Positions 1 through 8,940 of a DNA stretch of 64,000 bases are shown piece by piece. Under the pieces are notes generated by a model, which worked only from the letters and a program-made list of their open reading frames with translations, did no database searches and was not told the DNA's origin. Positions within the stretch are counted from its first letter, which is position 1. Each line of letters starts with the position of its first letter. Both the position numbers and the translations under genes were made by a program. The DNA lies in contig CANMBU010000001.1 of the NCBI GenBank assembly GCA_947496175.1, positions 372,001 to 436,000 on the forward strand, given 5' to 3'. This stretch comes from an uncultured Roseovarius sp. (GTDB lineage Bacteria; Pseudomonadota; Alphaproteobacteria; Rhodobacterales; Rhodobacteraceae).

Positions 1-541
1 CTTTAACCACCGTGGCTTGCGCGAAAACCCCTTCGTAGCTGAACCCAAGACGCTGCGCGGCCGCCCGTGAAGGTCGATTGAGTGCATCGCATTTCCACTC
101 ATATCGCCGGTAGCCCGCCTCAAAGGCCCATTCCATCATTAGATACATGGCTTCTGTAGACGCGCGCGTCCTCTGAAGCGCCGGAGCCATGGCAATGTAA
201 CCCACCTCAATAGAACCAGAGGCGGGCTTCATGCGCAGGTAGGACGCAAAACCACCAAACGCACCGGAATCCTTGTCAAAAATGGCGAAGAACAGGATAT
301 CATCTGCCGCAGTGGCCTCCTTCATCCAACGATGAAACTGCGCTGCCGACCCAAAGGGGCCCGCGGGCATGTAATCCCAAACCCAGTCATGCCCTTCAAA
401 CGCCTGAAACAACAGCGCCGCATGCAACTCTGCCTCCAAAGGCTCCAAGCGCGCATAGCGCCCCTCCAGGATCATCGCCCCTGGTAAAGGCGGTGTCTGC
501 CAACCCTCGACGACAGGTCCAACTGGACGACTTGTTGTCAT
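1..541 (-). CDS. GNAT family N-acetyltransferase (3' end beyond window)
   Basis: The minus-strand frame opens at the ATG at 541 (MTTSRPVGPVVEG) and stays open to base 1, so the C-terminus is missing (about 180 residues visible). The protein resembles RimJ/RimL-type GNAT acetyltransferases, which move an acetyl group from acetyl-CoA to an amino group. Visible family features are the early ILEGRYARLEPL strand, the GGFASYLRM and IEVGYIAMAP core strands, the LQRTRASTEAM segment where acetyl-CoA would bind, and the late NRPSRAAAQRLGFSYEG segment typical of this subfamily. Its start lies 68 bases after the aspS stop on the same strand, so the two may be cotranscribed. The substrate cannot be told. 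Confidence 0.85.
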   Translation of the reverse strand, partial: MTTSRPVGPVVEGWQTPPLPGAMILEGRYARLEPLEAELHAALLFQAFEGHDWVWDYMPAGPFGSAAQFHRWMKEATAADDILFFAIFDKDSGAFGGFASYLRMKPASGSIEVGYIAMAPALQRTRASTEAMYLMMEWAFEAGYRRYEWKCDALNRPSRAAAQRLGFSYEGVFAQATVVK

Positions 542-609
542 GTCCCCATTCCCTCACACATACGCAACGATAGGCCGCGATGCACATAAAGGCAAAGTAG
601 GAAACGGGT

Positions 610-2466
610 TTACTCTTGCGGAATAACCCGTAGCCCCAACTCCATCAGTTGATCGCTTGTCGGATCACTGGGTGCGTTCATCATCAGGTCTTCGGCGCGT
701 TGGTTCATCGGGAACATGATGACCTCGCGGATGTTGGACGTGCCCGCCAAAAGCATCACGATCCGGTCGATCCCGGCAGCACAGCCACCATGCGGAGGCG
801 CGCCATACTGGAACGCATTGACCATGCCGCCAAAGCGCTTGCGCACTTCTGCTTCGTCATAGCCAGCCAGTTCAAACGCCTTGATCATGATCTCTAGCTT
901 GTGGTTCCGAATGGCGCCGGAGACCAGCTCATATCCGTTGCAGGCCAAATCATACTGATATCCCAGCACAGACAGCGGATCGCTGGTGAGTGCGTCCAGC
1001 CCGCCTTGCGGCATGGAGAACGGGTTATGCGAGAAGTCAATCGCGCCGCTTTCCTCATCCGCCTCATACATCGGGAAGTCCACGATCCAGGCAAAAGCAA
1101 AGCGGTTCTGGTCGGTGAGGCCCAGCTCTTCGCCAATCACATCGCGGGCTTTGGCTGCGACACGCTCAAATGCCTGTGGCTTGCCGCCGAGGAAAAACGC
1201 CGCATCGCCGACGCCAAGGCCAAGCTGTTGGCGGATAGCCTCTGTACGTTCAGGGCCGATGTTTTTGGCAAGTGGTCCAGCGGCGGTAACGATTTTCTCC
1301 CCGCTCCAACCAAGAGGCTTTTCAATTTCTTTGCCATTTATCGACAACTGACCTTTTTCGGTCAAAATGGCTTCTTCCTCACGCCAAAAGATATACCCCA
1401 TTCCCGGCAGGCCCTCTTTCTGGGCAAAGGCATTCATACGGTCACAGAATTTGCGGCTGCCACCCGTAGGAGCCGGGATGGCGCGGATTTCTGTGCCCTC
1501 TTGCTCCAGAAGCTTGGCAAAGATCGCAAAGCCTGAGCCGCGGAAATGCTCGGACACGTCCTGCATTTCAATCGGGTTGCGCAGGTCCGGCTTGTCAGAG
1601 CCGTATTTCAGCAGTGCTTCTGCGTAAGGAATTTGCGGCCAGTTTTCCGGCGCATCCACGGCTTTACCGCCACCGAATTCCTCAAACACGCCAGCAATCA
1701 CAGGAGCCACTGTGTCAAACACATCTTGCTGTTCAACAAAGCTCATTTCCATGTCGAGTTGGTAGAAATCCGTGGGTGACCGGTCGGCGCGGGGATCCTC
1801 ATCGCGAAAGCAAGGCGCAATCTGGAAATACTTGTCAAAGCCCGACACCATGATCAGCTGTTTGAATTGCTGCGGGGCCTGCGGCAGGGCGTAGAATTGA
1901 CCAGGATGCAGGCGGCTTGGCACCAGAAAATCGCGCGCGCCTTCCGGGCTTGAGGCGGTGATAATCGGCGTTTGATATTCGCGGAACTCCTTATCCCACA
2001 TCCGTTTGCGGATAGAGGCCACCACGTCAGAGCGCAGCTTCATGCTTTCTTGCATGACCTCACGGCGCAGATCGAGGTAGCGATAGCGCAGGCGGGTCTC
2101 CTCAGGATATTCCTGATCGCCAAAGACAATCAAAGGCAGCTCTTCTGCAGAGCCCAGAACCTCCATATCCCGGATGAAGACTTCGATCTCCCCTGTGGGG
2201 ATCTTGGAATTCACCAGGTTTTCGTCCCGCGCTTTGACGTTGCCATCAATGCGAATACACCATTCAGAACGCAGCTTCTCCACTTCGGTAAAAACCGGGC
2301 TATCAGGGTCGCACAGCACCTGCGTCACGCCATAGTGATCGCGCAGATCGATAAAGAGCACGCCTCCGTGATCGCGAATGCGGTGCACCCAACCGGAAAG
2401 GCGCACAGTGTCGCCTACGTTTTCCTTGGTCAGCTCGGCACAGGAGTGAGAGCGATATGCGTGCAT
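610..2466 (-). CDS. aspS: Aspartyl-tRNA synthetase
   Basis: Class II aminoacyl-tRNA synthetase that charges tRNA-Asp in the cytoplasm. It begins [13 protein letters not shown], followed by an OB-fold anticodon-binding domain (about residues 15-110), the catalytic core with a motif 2-like [19 protein letters not shown] stretch, a GAD insert, and a motif 3-like [11 protein letters not shown] near the C-terminus. The 618 residues are slightly longer than the usual ~590. The reading frame continues 82 codons upstream, but the ATG at 2466 is preceded by GGAGG at good spacing and matches the family start. Many alphaproteobacterial AspRS are non-discriminating and also charge tRNA-Asn; the sequence alone does not settle this here. 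Confidence 0.97.
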   Translation of the reverse strand: MHAYRSHSCAELTKENVGDTVRLSGWVHRIRDHGGVLFIDLRDHYGVTQVLCDPDSPVFTEVEKLRSEWCIRIDGNVKARDENLVNSKIPTGEIEVFIRDMEVLGSAEELPLIVFGDQEYPEETRLRYRYLDLRREVMQESMKLRSDVVASIRKRMWDKEFREYQTPIITASSPEGARDFLVPSRLHPGQFYALPQAPQQFKQLIMVSGFDKYFQIAPCFRDEDPRADRSPTDFYQLDMEMSFVEQQDVFDTVAPVIAGVFEEFGGGKAVDAPENWPQIPYAEALLKYGSDKPDLRNPIEMQDVSEHFRGSGFAIFAKLLEQEGTEIRAIPAPTGGSRKFCDRMNAFAQKEGLPGMGYIFWREEEAILTEKGQLSINGKEIEKPLGWSGEKIVTAAGPLAKNIGPERTEAIRQQLGLGVGDAAFFLGGKPQAFERVAAKARDVIGEELGLTDQNRFAFAWIVDFPMYEADEESGAIDFSHNPFSMPQGGLDALTSDPLSVLGYQYDLACNGYELVSGAIRNHKLEIMIKAFELAGYDEAEVRKRFGGMVNAFQYGAPPHGGCAAGIDRIVMLLAGTSNIREVIMFPMNQRAEDLMMNAPSDPTSDQLMELGLRVIPQE

Positions 2467-2524
2467 TTTAAGGCCTCCGAGGCGTTCTTCGGCCCAAACA
2501 GGCCGCACATTTGACTGTCGGGCC

Positions 2525-2553
2525 GATACACATGGGTGCGCGGGTAAAGTCAA
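2525..2553 (-). promoter_or_regulatory. Putative sigma70 promoter of aspS
   Basis: Read on the minus strand: TTGACT (2553-2548), 17-base spacer, TGTATC (2530-2525), about 60 bases upstream of the chosen aspS ATG. Spacing and -35 are good, the -10 is moderate. It sits in the divergent aspS/cfa intergenic region and supports the shorter aspS start. Confidence 0.5.
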
Positions 2554-2729
2554 GACCCGGCGGATGTGCGGGAAACCGCGCAGCGGGGCAAAACCGTTTA
2601 CAGATGTGTCAAATTGCGCAAAAATCTTGCCCACAACGAATGAGCCGGAGTGGGAACCGGCACCGCGGCAGGACGGCATAAGGGACCTCGAGACCCGCCA
2701 TGACTGGCGCAAATGACATGGGGTGGACT

Positions 2730-3959
2730 ATGTGGATCAAACTGCTCGATGCCTTCCTCCGGCATCTTTTCCGTAAGGGTGAGTTGCGACTGACCTTTCC
2801 GGATGGAACCAAACAAACATATGGCGATGGCGGCACGCCTTCGGTGGCGATCACGCTCAATGAAGAAAACCTGCCACGGCGCATCATCATGTCTCCCGAC
2901 CTGGCAGTCGGCGAGGCTTATACTGATGGGACACTGACGATCGAGAATGACGACCTTTACGGGTTTTTGACTCTTGCTGTCAGCAACATCGCAGATCAGG
3001 GACAACCGTGGTTTCGCAAGCCACTTGTTGCACTTCGGCATCTTGGGCGACATCTACAACAGTTCAACCCGGCCAGCCGGTCACGCTCGAACGTGGCGCA
3101 TCACTATGATCTTTCGGGGGATCTGTATGATCTGTTCCTTGACGAGGATCGACAGTATTCCTGCGCCTACTTTGCTGATCCGGAGATGACACTGGAAGAA
3201 GCACAAGTCGCCAAAAAACAGCATATCGCGCGCAAATTGATGATTGAGCCGGGCATGCGCGTGCTTGATATCGGCTGCGGCTGGGGTGGCATGGGTCTCA
3301 CACTCGCGCGGGATTTCGGAGCCGATGTTGTAGGCGTTACTCTTTCAGAAGAGCAGCATGCCATGGCCAATCAACGCGCCGAAGCCATGGGATTGGCTGA
3401 CAGGGCACAGTTCAAGCTGATGGACTACCGCGATGTGCAAGGTACGTTCGACCGCATTGTATCGGTAGGCATGTTCGAACATGTTGGCGTGCCACATTAC
3501 AACGAGTATTTTCGTACCGTGCGCAAGCTATTGAAGGATGACGGCGTAGCACTGATCCACACCATCGGCCGCTGCGCCCCACCCAGCACAACAAGCCCGT
3601 GGATCGCCAAGTACATCTTCCCGGGCGGCTACGTGCCCTCCTTGTCCGAAGCCGCAAAGGCCATTGAGAACCACGACTTCCACACTGCTGATGTCGAAAT
3701 TTGGCGCCTGCATTACGCCGAGACGCTTCGCCATTGGTATGACCGCTTTATGGAAAATATCGAGAAAGCCGAAGCGCTTTACGACGCCCGGTTCTGTCGG
3801 ATGTGGCGGTATTACTTGGTGGCCTGCGAAACAACCTTCCGATTTAACAAACAGGTGGTTTTCCAGTTCCAACTTGCACCAAAGCAAGACACTGTGCCTT
3901 TGACGCGCGACTACCTCTATTCGTCCACGGCAGAAGGTGTGCGCCACGCCGCAGAGTGA
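2730..3959 (+). CDS. cfa: Cyclopropane-fatty-acyl-phospholipid synthase family methyltransferase
   Basis: SAM-dependent enzyme of the CfaA family, which methylenates unsaturated acyl chains of membrane phospholipids. The N-terminal part (LRLTFPDGTKQTYGDG) matches the family's lipid-binding domain. The C-terminal methyltransferase fold has the SAM motif VLDIGCGWGGMGLTLARDFG near residue 180 and the following EHVG motif. At ~409 residues the length is normal. I chose ATG 2730 (MWIKLLDAFL) because a GGGGTGG ribosome-binding site precedes it; ATG 2700 in the same frame would add ten residues and has a weaker site. The gene is divergent from aspS. Related roseobacter enzymes may modify other positions, so the exact product is not certain. 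Confidence 0.92.
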   Translation: MWIKLLDAFLRHLFRKGELRLTFPDGTKQTYGDGGTPSVAITLNEENLPRRIIMSPDLAVGEAYTDGTLTIENDDLYGFLTLAVSNIADQGQPWFRKPLVALRHLGRHLQQFNPASRSRSNVAHHYDLSGDLYDLFLDEDRQYSCAYFADPEMTLEEAQVAKKQHIARKLMIEPGMRVLDIGCGWGGMGLTLARDFGADVVGVTLSEEQHAMANQRAEAMGLADRAQFKLMDYRDVQGTFDRIVSVGMFEHVGVPHYNEYFRTVRKLLKDDGVALIHTIGRCAPPSTTSPWIAKYIFPGGYVPSLSEAAKAIENHDFHTADVEIWRLHYAETLRHWYDRFMENIEKAEALYDARFCRMWRYYLVACETTFRFNKQVVFQFQLAPKQDTVPLTRDYLYSSTAEGVRHAAE

Positions 3960-4177
3960 ATTGATCATAGCACCAACACTTTGCTTGCTCACAGCAAAGG
4001 AGGAAGTGTTGTTCGGCCTGTGCCGTCCAACCAAAAGCGCACGGAATAAGGTGGAGGCGAATGTAGAGCAAATATGCCACAACTCACAGCACCTGCCGCT
4101 GATGGGGCATATCTTTTGATTCCTTTTAGTCTTAAATTACGCCATCAGAGCAGTAGTGTGTGAGCAGGGGAACTAAA

Positions 4178-4831
4178 ATGAAACACTCCATGGTGTTGGC
4201 TGTCACGGCGTTTTTGAGCTTTGGAAGCATTCCGGCTCATGCGCAGGACTGGAGCGGTTTGTACGCCGGTGTTCAGGCGGGTTACGGAGAAGGCGATGCA
4301 GGGGGCTTTGCGACCGCTGTACCTGCAATACGCTTTGATTCCACTCCTGAAGGCCTGTTGGCAGGCGCCTTTGTTGGATATAACTGGCAAGTTTCACCCA
4401 GTTGGGTCGCTGGCGTCGAAGGCGATGTATTTGTATCAAACATATCGGACTTTGGCCCGGTAAACGTCGCTCCAGCGCAACAAGTTGACCAAACCTTGGA
4501 AGCCGGTGCCGCGTTGCGGTTTCGAGCTGGATACACGCAAGGCAGATACATGCCCTACGCGGCCATTGGCGGCGCAGCGGGCGAAATAGAGTTGCAAACC
4601 CTCAACGTCGCCGTTGGAGACCCTTCGCGCAATGAGACATTGTATGGATACACAGCGGCGTTGGGTTTGGATGTCGCTGTGACCAGCGGCTCAATGCTGA
4701 GGATCGAATATCGCTATACAAACTATGGTTCTTCGTCCACCAATGCGACGGACCTTCCGGGTGTCGTGCCTATAACGCTTGATGATTTCGAAACAAATGA
4801 GCTTCGTCTCGGTTACGCCTTGCGGTTCTGA
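4178..4831 (+). CDS. Outer-membrane beta-barrel protein (Omp25/porin-like)
   Basis: 217-residue small outer-membrane beta-barrel of the OmpA-like/Omp25 type. A signal peptide MKHSMVLAVTAFLSFGSIPAHA is followed by the classic mature start QDWSGLYAGVQAGYG. Alternating amphipathic strands follow (LAGAFVGYNWQV, WVAGVEGDVF, LRFRAGYTQGRYMPYAAIGG, MLRIEYRYTNYG), and the C-terminus LGYALRF ends in phenylalanine as expected for BAM-inserted barrels. The ATG at 4178 has an AGGGG site; an upstream GTG at 4160 would spoil the signal peptide. The gene stands alone and is followed by a strong terminator. The role is probably structural; no substrate can be assigned. Confidence 0.88.
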   Translation: MKHSMVLAVTAFLSFGSIPAHAQDWSGLYAGVQAGYGEGDAGGFATAVPAIRFDSTPEGLLAGAFVGYNWQVSPSWVAGVEGDVFVSNISDFGPVNVAPAQQVDQTLEAGAALRFRAGYTQGRYMPYAAIGGAAGEIELQTLNVAVGDPSRNETLYGYTAALGLDVAVTSGSMLRIEYRYTNYGSSSTNATDLPGVVPITLDDFETNELRLGYALRF

Positions 4832-4854
4832 GTATCTGACAGTTCATCCAATCA

Positions 4855-4890
4855 AATCGGTGCGGAGACTTGCGACCGCGCCGATTATTT
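4855..4890 (+). terminator. Rho-independent terminator after the Omp gene
   Basis: An 11-bp stem with one G-U-type mismatch (AATCGGTGCGG at 4855-4865 with CCGCGCCGATT at 4876-4886), a 10-base loop and a following ATTTT tract, 24 bases after the stop codon. Confidence 0.75.
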
Positions 4891-4922
4891 TGCAGGAAGC
4901 AGACCGGCACGTCCGATCTCGC

Positions 4923-4950
4923 TTGAAACTGCCCAACCTTTCCCTATAAC
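4923..4950 (+). promoter_or_regulatory. Putative sigma70 promoter of carB
   Basis: TTGAAA (4923-4928), 16-base spacer and TATAAC (4945-4950), about 70 bases upstream of the carB ATG and just after the Omp terminator. This gives carB its own transcription start. Confidence 0.55.
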
Positions 4951-5018
4951 CCACGACAATTTAGGTGCACTGGCCAATAGGGTTGGAGCAGCAAAGTCGT
5001 GCAGAACCGGGGGGTCAC

Positions 5019-8000
5019 ATGCCGAAAAGAACCGATATCAAATCCATCATGATCATCGGAGCGGGACCCATCATCATCGGGCAGGCATGTGAGTTTGACT
5101 ATTCCGGCGCTCAGGCGTGCAAGGCGCTTCGGGAAGAAGGCTACAGGGTGATCCTGGTCAACTCCAACCCGGCCACGATCATGACCGATCCTGAGCTTGC
5201 CGATGCCACCTATATCGAGCCGATCACGCCCGAAGTCGTCGCCCGGATCATTGAAAAAGAACGCCCTGATGCTCTTTTGCCGACTATGGGCGGGCAAACT
5301 GGTCTGAATACTGCACTGGACGTTGCGGACTTGGGTGTGCTTGAGAAGTTCGATGTCGAGTTGATCGGTGCCAACCGAGAAGCCATTGAAATGGCTGAGG
5401 ACCGCAAGCTCTTTCGTGAAGCGATGGACCGGTTGGGGATTGAGAATCCCAAGGCGACCATCGCCAATACCATGGACGAATGCATGGACGCGCTCGAAGA
5501 GATTGGCCTGCCTGCAATCATCCGGCCGGCCTTTACCCTTGGCGGCACAGGCGGCGGCGTGGCCTACAACCGCGCCGATTATGAGCATTTCTGCAAGTCC
5601 GGCCTCGACGCGTCACCAGTCAGTCAGATCCTGATCGACGAAAGCCTGCTGGGCTGGAAAGAATATGAGATGGAGGTTGTGCGCGACAAAGCCGACAACG
5701 CCATCATCGTCTGTTCAATTGAAAACGTGGATCCGATGGGCGTGCATACCGGCGATTCCATCACCGTGGCCCCTGCCCTGACGCTCACGGACAAGGAATA
5801 CCAGATCATGCGCAACGGCTCGATCGCCGTTCTGCGTGAGATCGGGGTCGAGACCGGCGGCTCCAACGTGCAATGGGCGATCAATCCCGATGATGGTCGC
5901 ATGGTGGTCATTGAGATGAACCCGCGCGTGTCGCGTTCCTCGGCACTGGCGTCCAAAGCAACCGGCTTCCCGATTGCCAAGATCGCGGCCAAGCTTGCGG
6001 TGGGCTACACGCTTGATGAGCTGGACAACGACATCACCAAGGTCACACCTGCAAGCTTTGAGCCGACCATCGACTATGTCGTCACCAAGATCCCGCGCTT
6101 TGCCTTTGAGAAGTTCCCTGGCTCTGAGCCGTACCTCACCACCGCCATGAAATCCGTGGGCGAGGCCATGTCGATCGGCCGGACAATCCACGAAAGCTTG
6201 CAAAAAGCGCTGGCGTCGATGGAAACCGGCCTCACCGGCTTTGACGAGATCGAGATCGACGGCGCGCCGGAGAAAACCGCCGTGGTCAAGGCGCTGGCCA
6301 AGCAAACCCCCGACAGGATCCGTGTCATCGCGCAGGCCATGCGCCACGGCCTTACCGACGATGAGATTTTCGCCGCCACCAAGTTCGATCCCTGGTTCCT
6401 GGCCCGCATCCGCGAAATCATCGAAGCCGAAGAAACCGTGCGCGTCGACGGCCTTCCCAGCGACGAGAAAAACCTGCGCAAGCTCAAAATGCTGGGCTTC
6501 ACCGATGCGCGTCTTGCCAAGCTTACAGGCTTCAAGGAGGCCGATGTCCGCCGTGCGCGTATCGCCCAGGGGGTGACGGCCGTCTTCAAACGCATCGACA
6601 CCTGTGCCGCAGAGTTTGAGGCACAGACACCGTATATGTACTCGACCTACGAGACCCCGATGATGGGCGATGTGGAATGCGAAGCGCGCCCCTCAGACCG
6701 CAAAAAGGTGGTGATCCTTGGCGGTGGGCCCAACCGCATCGGTCAGGGGATCGAGTTTGACTATTGCTGCTGTCATGCCTGCTTTGCTCTCACCGACGCG
6801 GGCTATGAGACCATCATGATCAACTGCAACCCCGAAACGGTGAGCACCGATTACGACACCTCCGACCGGCTTTATTTTGAGCCACTCACTTTTGAGCATG
6901 TCATGGAAATCCTGACCAAAGAGCAGGAAAACGGCACGCTGCATGGGGTTATTGTTCAGTTTGGCGGGCAAACACCCCTGAAACTCGCCAATGCGCTTGA
7001 GGCCGAAGGCATCCCGATCCTTGGCACCTCACCTGATGCCATTGATCTGGCCGAAGACCGCGAGCGTTTTCAAGCGTTGGTCAATCAGCTTGGCCTCAAA
7101 CAGCCCAAGAATGGCATCGCTCATAGCGACGCCGAAGCTTTGAAAATTGCTGAAGATATTGGCTTCCCACTGGTCATTCGCCCCTCCTACGTACTGGGCG
7201 GTCGTGCGATGGAAATCGTGCGCGATATGGCACAATTAGAGCGGTACATTTCAGAGGCGGTGGTGGTTTCGGGAGACAGCCCCGTACTACTTGACGGGTA
7301 CCTCTCAGGCGCCATCGAATGCGATGTCGATGCACTCTCGGATGGCACTGATGTACATGTCACCGGCATCCTGGAGCATATCGAAGAGGCCGGCGTGCAT
7401 TCCGGTGACAGCGCCTGCTGCCTGCCCCCGCATACCCTGCCACAATCGACCATTGACGAGATCGACCGCCAGACGCGTGCGCTGGCATTAGCCCTAAATG
7501 TCCGAGGGCTGATGAACGTGCAATTCGCGGTCAAGGAGGACGAGATTTACCTCATCGAGGTGAACCCCCGCGCCTCCCGCACGGTGCCCTTCGTGGCCAA
7601 GGCCACAGACTCAGCAATTGCCTCAATCGCCGCGCGCCTCATGGCTGGAGAGAGCCTGAGCGCCTTCCCAAATCGCGGCTCCTATCCCGAGGACGCCAAA
7701 CCCGGCACGCTGCCCATGGCTGATCAGATGACCCTCGCCGATCCGGCGATGCCGTGGTTCTCAGTCAAAGAGGCCGTCATGCCCTTTGCCCGCTTCCCCG
7801 GCGTCGACACCATCCTTGGCCCTGAAATGCGCTCCACCGGCGAGGTCATGGGGTGGGACGTGAATTTCCCCCGCGCTTTCCTCAAGGCGCAGATGGGCGC
7901 AGGCGTCACCTTCCCCGAAAGCGGCAAGGTGTTCTTCTCGATCAAGAATGACGACAAGACCGATCAGCTTGTTGAGACCGCGCGGCATCTGGTGGACATG

Positions 8001-8315
8001 GGCTTTGCCATTGTGGCTACCCGCGGCACAGCATCCTTCCTGGAAGGGCACGAGATCGCCTGCGAGGTGGTGAATAAGGTTTACGAAGGTCGCCCGGATG
8101 TGGTCGACATGCTCAAAGACGGCCAAATCAGCCTGGTGATGAACACGACAGAAGGCGCGCAAGCGGTTGAAGACAGCCGTTCCATCCGCTCCGTCGCGCT
8201 TTATGACAAGATTCCTTATTACACAACAGCCGCCGCCGCACATGCCGCGGCCCTGGCGATGAAAGCCCGGCAGGATGGAGATATTGTGGTAATGCCGCTA
8301 CAGGGCACTGCCTGA
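5019..8315 (+). CDS. carB: Carbamoyl-phosphate synthase large subunit
   Basis: Makes carbamoyl phosphate from bicarbonate, ammonia (from the CarA glutaminase) and 2 ATP, feeding arginine and pyrimidine synthesis. Two homologous ATP-grasp halves are visible: the first begins [20 protein letters not shown] (residue ~10), the second [19 protein letters not shown] (~residue 563). Each contains a [10 protein letters not shown] or [13 protein letters not shown] motif, and the C-terminal ~140 residues form the MGS-like allosteric domain. The 1098 residues fit the family (E. coli 1073). ATG 5019 is preceded by a GGGGG stretch; an upstream in-frame ATG at 4965 lacks family support. carA is not in this window. 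Confidence 0.98.
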   Translation: MPKRTDIKSIMIIGAGPIIIGQACEFDYSGAQACKALREEGYRVILVNSNPATIMTDPELADATYIEPITPEVVARIIEKERPDALLPTMGGQTGLNTALDVADLGVLEKFDVELIGANREAIEMAEDRKLFREAMDRLGIENPKATIANTMDECMDALEEIGLPAIIRPAFTLGGTGGGVAYNRADYEHFCKSGLDASPVSQILIDESLLGWKEYEMEVVRDKADNAIIVCSIENVDPMGVHTGDSITVAPALTLTDKEYQIMRNGSIAVLREIGVETGGSNVQWAINPDDGRMVVIEMNPRVSRSSALASKATGFPIAKIAAKLAVGYTLDELDNDITKVTPASFEPTIDYVVTKIPRFAFEKFPGSEPYLTTAMKSVGEAMSIGRTIHESLQKALASMETGLTGFDEIEIDGAPEKTAVVKALAKQTPDRIRVIAQAMRHGLTDDEIFAATKFDPWFLARIREIIEAEETVRVDGLPSDEKNLRKLKMLGFTDARLAKLTGFKEADVRRARIAQGVTAVFKRIDTCAAEFEAQTPYMYSTYETPMMGDVECEARPSDRKKVVILGGGPNRIGQGIEFDYCCCHACFALTDAGYETIMINCNPETVSTDYDTSDRLYFEPLTFEHVMEILTKEQENGTLHGVIVQFGGQTPLKLANALEAEGIPILGTSPDAIDLAEDRERFQALVNQLGLKQPKNGIAHSDAEALKIAEDIGFPLVIRPSYVLGGRAMEIVRDMAQLERYISEAVVVSGDSPVLLDGYLSGAIECDVDALSDGTDVHVTGILEHIEEAGVHSGDSACCLPPHTLPQSTIDEIDRQTRALALALNVRGLMNVQFAVKEDEIYLIEVNPRASRTVPFVAKATDSAIASIAARLMAGESLSAFPNRGSYPEDAKPGTLPMADQMTLADPAMPWFSVKEAVMPFARFPGVDTILGPEMRSTGEVMGWDVNFPRAFLKAQMGAGVTFPESGKVFFSIKNDDKTDQLVETARHLVDMGFAIVATRGTASFLEGHEIACEVVNKVYEGRPDVVDMLKDGQISLVMNTTEGAQAVEDSRSIRSVALYDKIPYYTTAAAAHAAALAMKARQDGDIVVMPLQGTA

Positions 8316-8318
8316 ACA

Positions 8319-8341
8319 GTTGTTTCCAGCCCCGAAACAAC
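8319..8341 (+). terminator. Hairpin after carB
   Basis: Perfect 8-bp stem GTTGTTTC (8319-8326) with GAAACAAC (8334-8341), 7-base loop, four bases after the carB stop. No T-tract follows directly, so it may be a weak terminator or an mRNA-stabilising hairpin. Confidence 0.4.
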
Positions 8342-8534
8342 AGAATAAGTATATGTTTTAAAATATTAAATTTTACTTATCCACAGCTATGTTGTGGGGC
8401 CATTTCAGGCATGCACAAAATGCATGGATTTTTTAGTCGAAATTAATTGCATCGGCATTTTTTTTCACTACATGCGTTTCATAGAACAAGTCGTGTTCGA
8501 CCCAAAACGTACTCGCCAACCGAAGGAGGCACCC

Positions 8535-8657
8535 ATGACACGCGACGAACTGAACCGCGAACTTCGTATGCATAGTGCCACCTGGCAAGCTGTCGTACTC
8601 GTATACGGCGTACTTGTCGGCACCTTGGTTTTCTCAGCCATGGCCATCGTTGGCTGA
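8535..8657 (+). CDS. 40-residue single-span membrane protein (tandem copy 1)
   Basis: Small gene with an excellent ribosome-binding site (AAGGAGG, 7 bases before the ATG). The product starts MTRDELNRELRMHSATWQA and continues into a hydrophobic helix (VVLVYGVLVGTLVFSAMAIVG), so it is a charged N-terminal tail of ~18 residues plus one transmembrane segment. It is not a recognisable family member. The neighbouring gene at 8758 encodes a clear paralogue with the same layout. Upstream lies an AT-rich ~220-base region after carB. Function unknown; such proteins often act as accessory subunits or regulators of larger membrane complexes, but nothing here identifies a partner. Confidence 0.8.
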   Translation: MTRDELNRELRMHSATWQAVVLVYGVLVGTLVFSAMAIVG

Positions 8658-8757
8658 GGCGCTAACCACGCGTTAAACCTTTCTGCCTATATACGGCAAG
8701 CCAAGGCGTTGAGCGGTATCCCCGTTTAACGCCTCTGTGTTTTTGGGAGTGATCACA

Positions 8758-8877
8758 ATGACCCGCGATGAACTGATCCGTGAAATGCAGGCACGGCGAG
8801 GCTCTTGGCCGGCGCTTCTCTTAGTCTACGGGATTCTCGTGGGCACCATGGTTTTTACCGCACTGAGTATTATCTAA
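8758..8877 (+). CDS. 39-residue single-span membrane protein (tandem copy 2)
   Basis: Paralogue of the 8535 gene: MTRDELIREMQARRGSWPA, then a hydrophobic segment with LLLVYGILVGTMVF and ending LSII. About half of the positions match copy 1, including MTRDEL, RE, W.A, LVYG.LVGT and VF.A. GGGAG lies 9-13 bases before the ATG. Between the copies a 7-bp hairpin (AGGCGTT 8704-8710 with AACGCCT 8728-8734) followed by GTGTTTTTG could terminate or modulate the first transcript. The gene is too short for ordinary ORF cut-offs. Conservation of both the protein pattern and the ribosome-binding site argues it is real. Function unknown. Confidence 0.78.
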   Translation: MTRDELIREMQARRGSWPALLLVYGILVGTMVFTALSII

Positions 8878-8906
8878 AAAAAGACGGGTGAATTGCTCCA
8901 CCCGTC
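8876..8906 (-). terminator. Rho-independent terminator shared by convergent genes
   Basis: Perfect 8-bp stem GACGGGTG (8883-8890) with CACCCGTC (8899-8906). On the minus strand it is followed by seven T residues (8882-8876), giving a strong terminator for the ABC transporter operon whose last stop is at 8941. On the plus strand it also closes the small membrane-protein transcript. Confidence 0.85.
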
Positions 8907-8940
8907 GATTTATCAGCTTGTCGAAAGCACGTTTGAGGTT

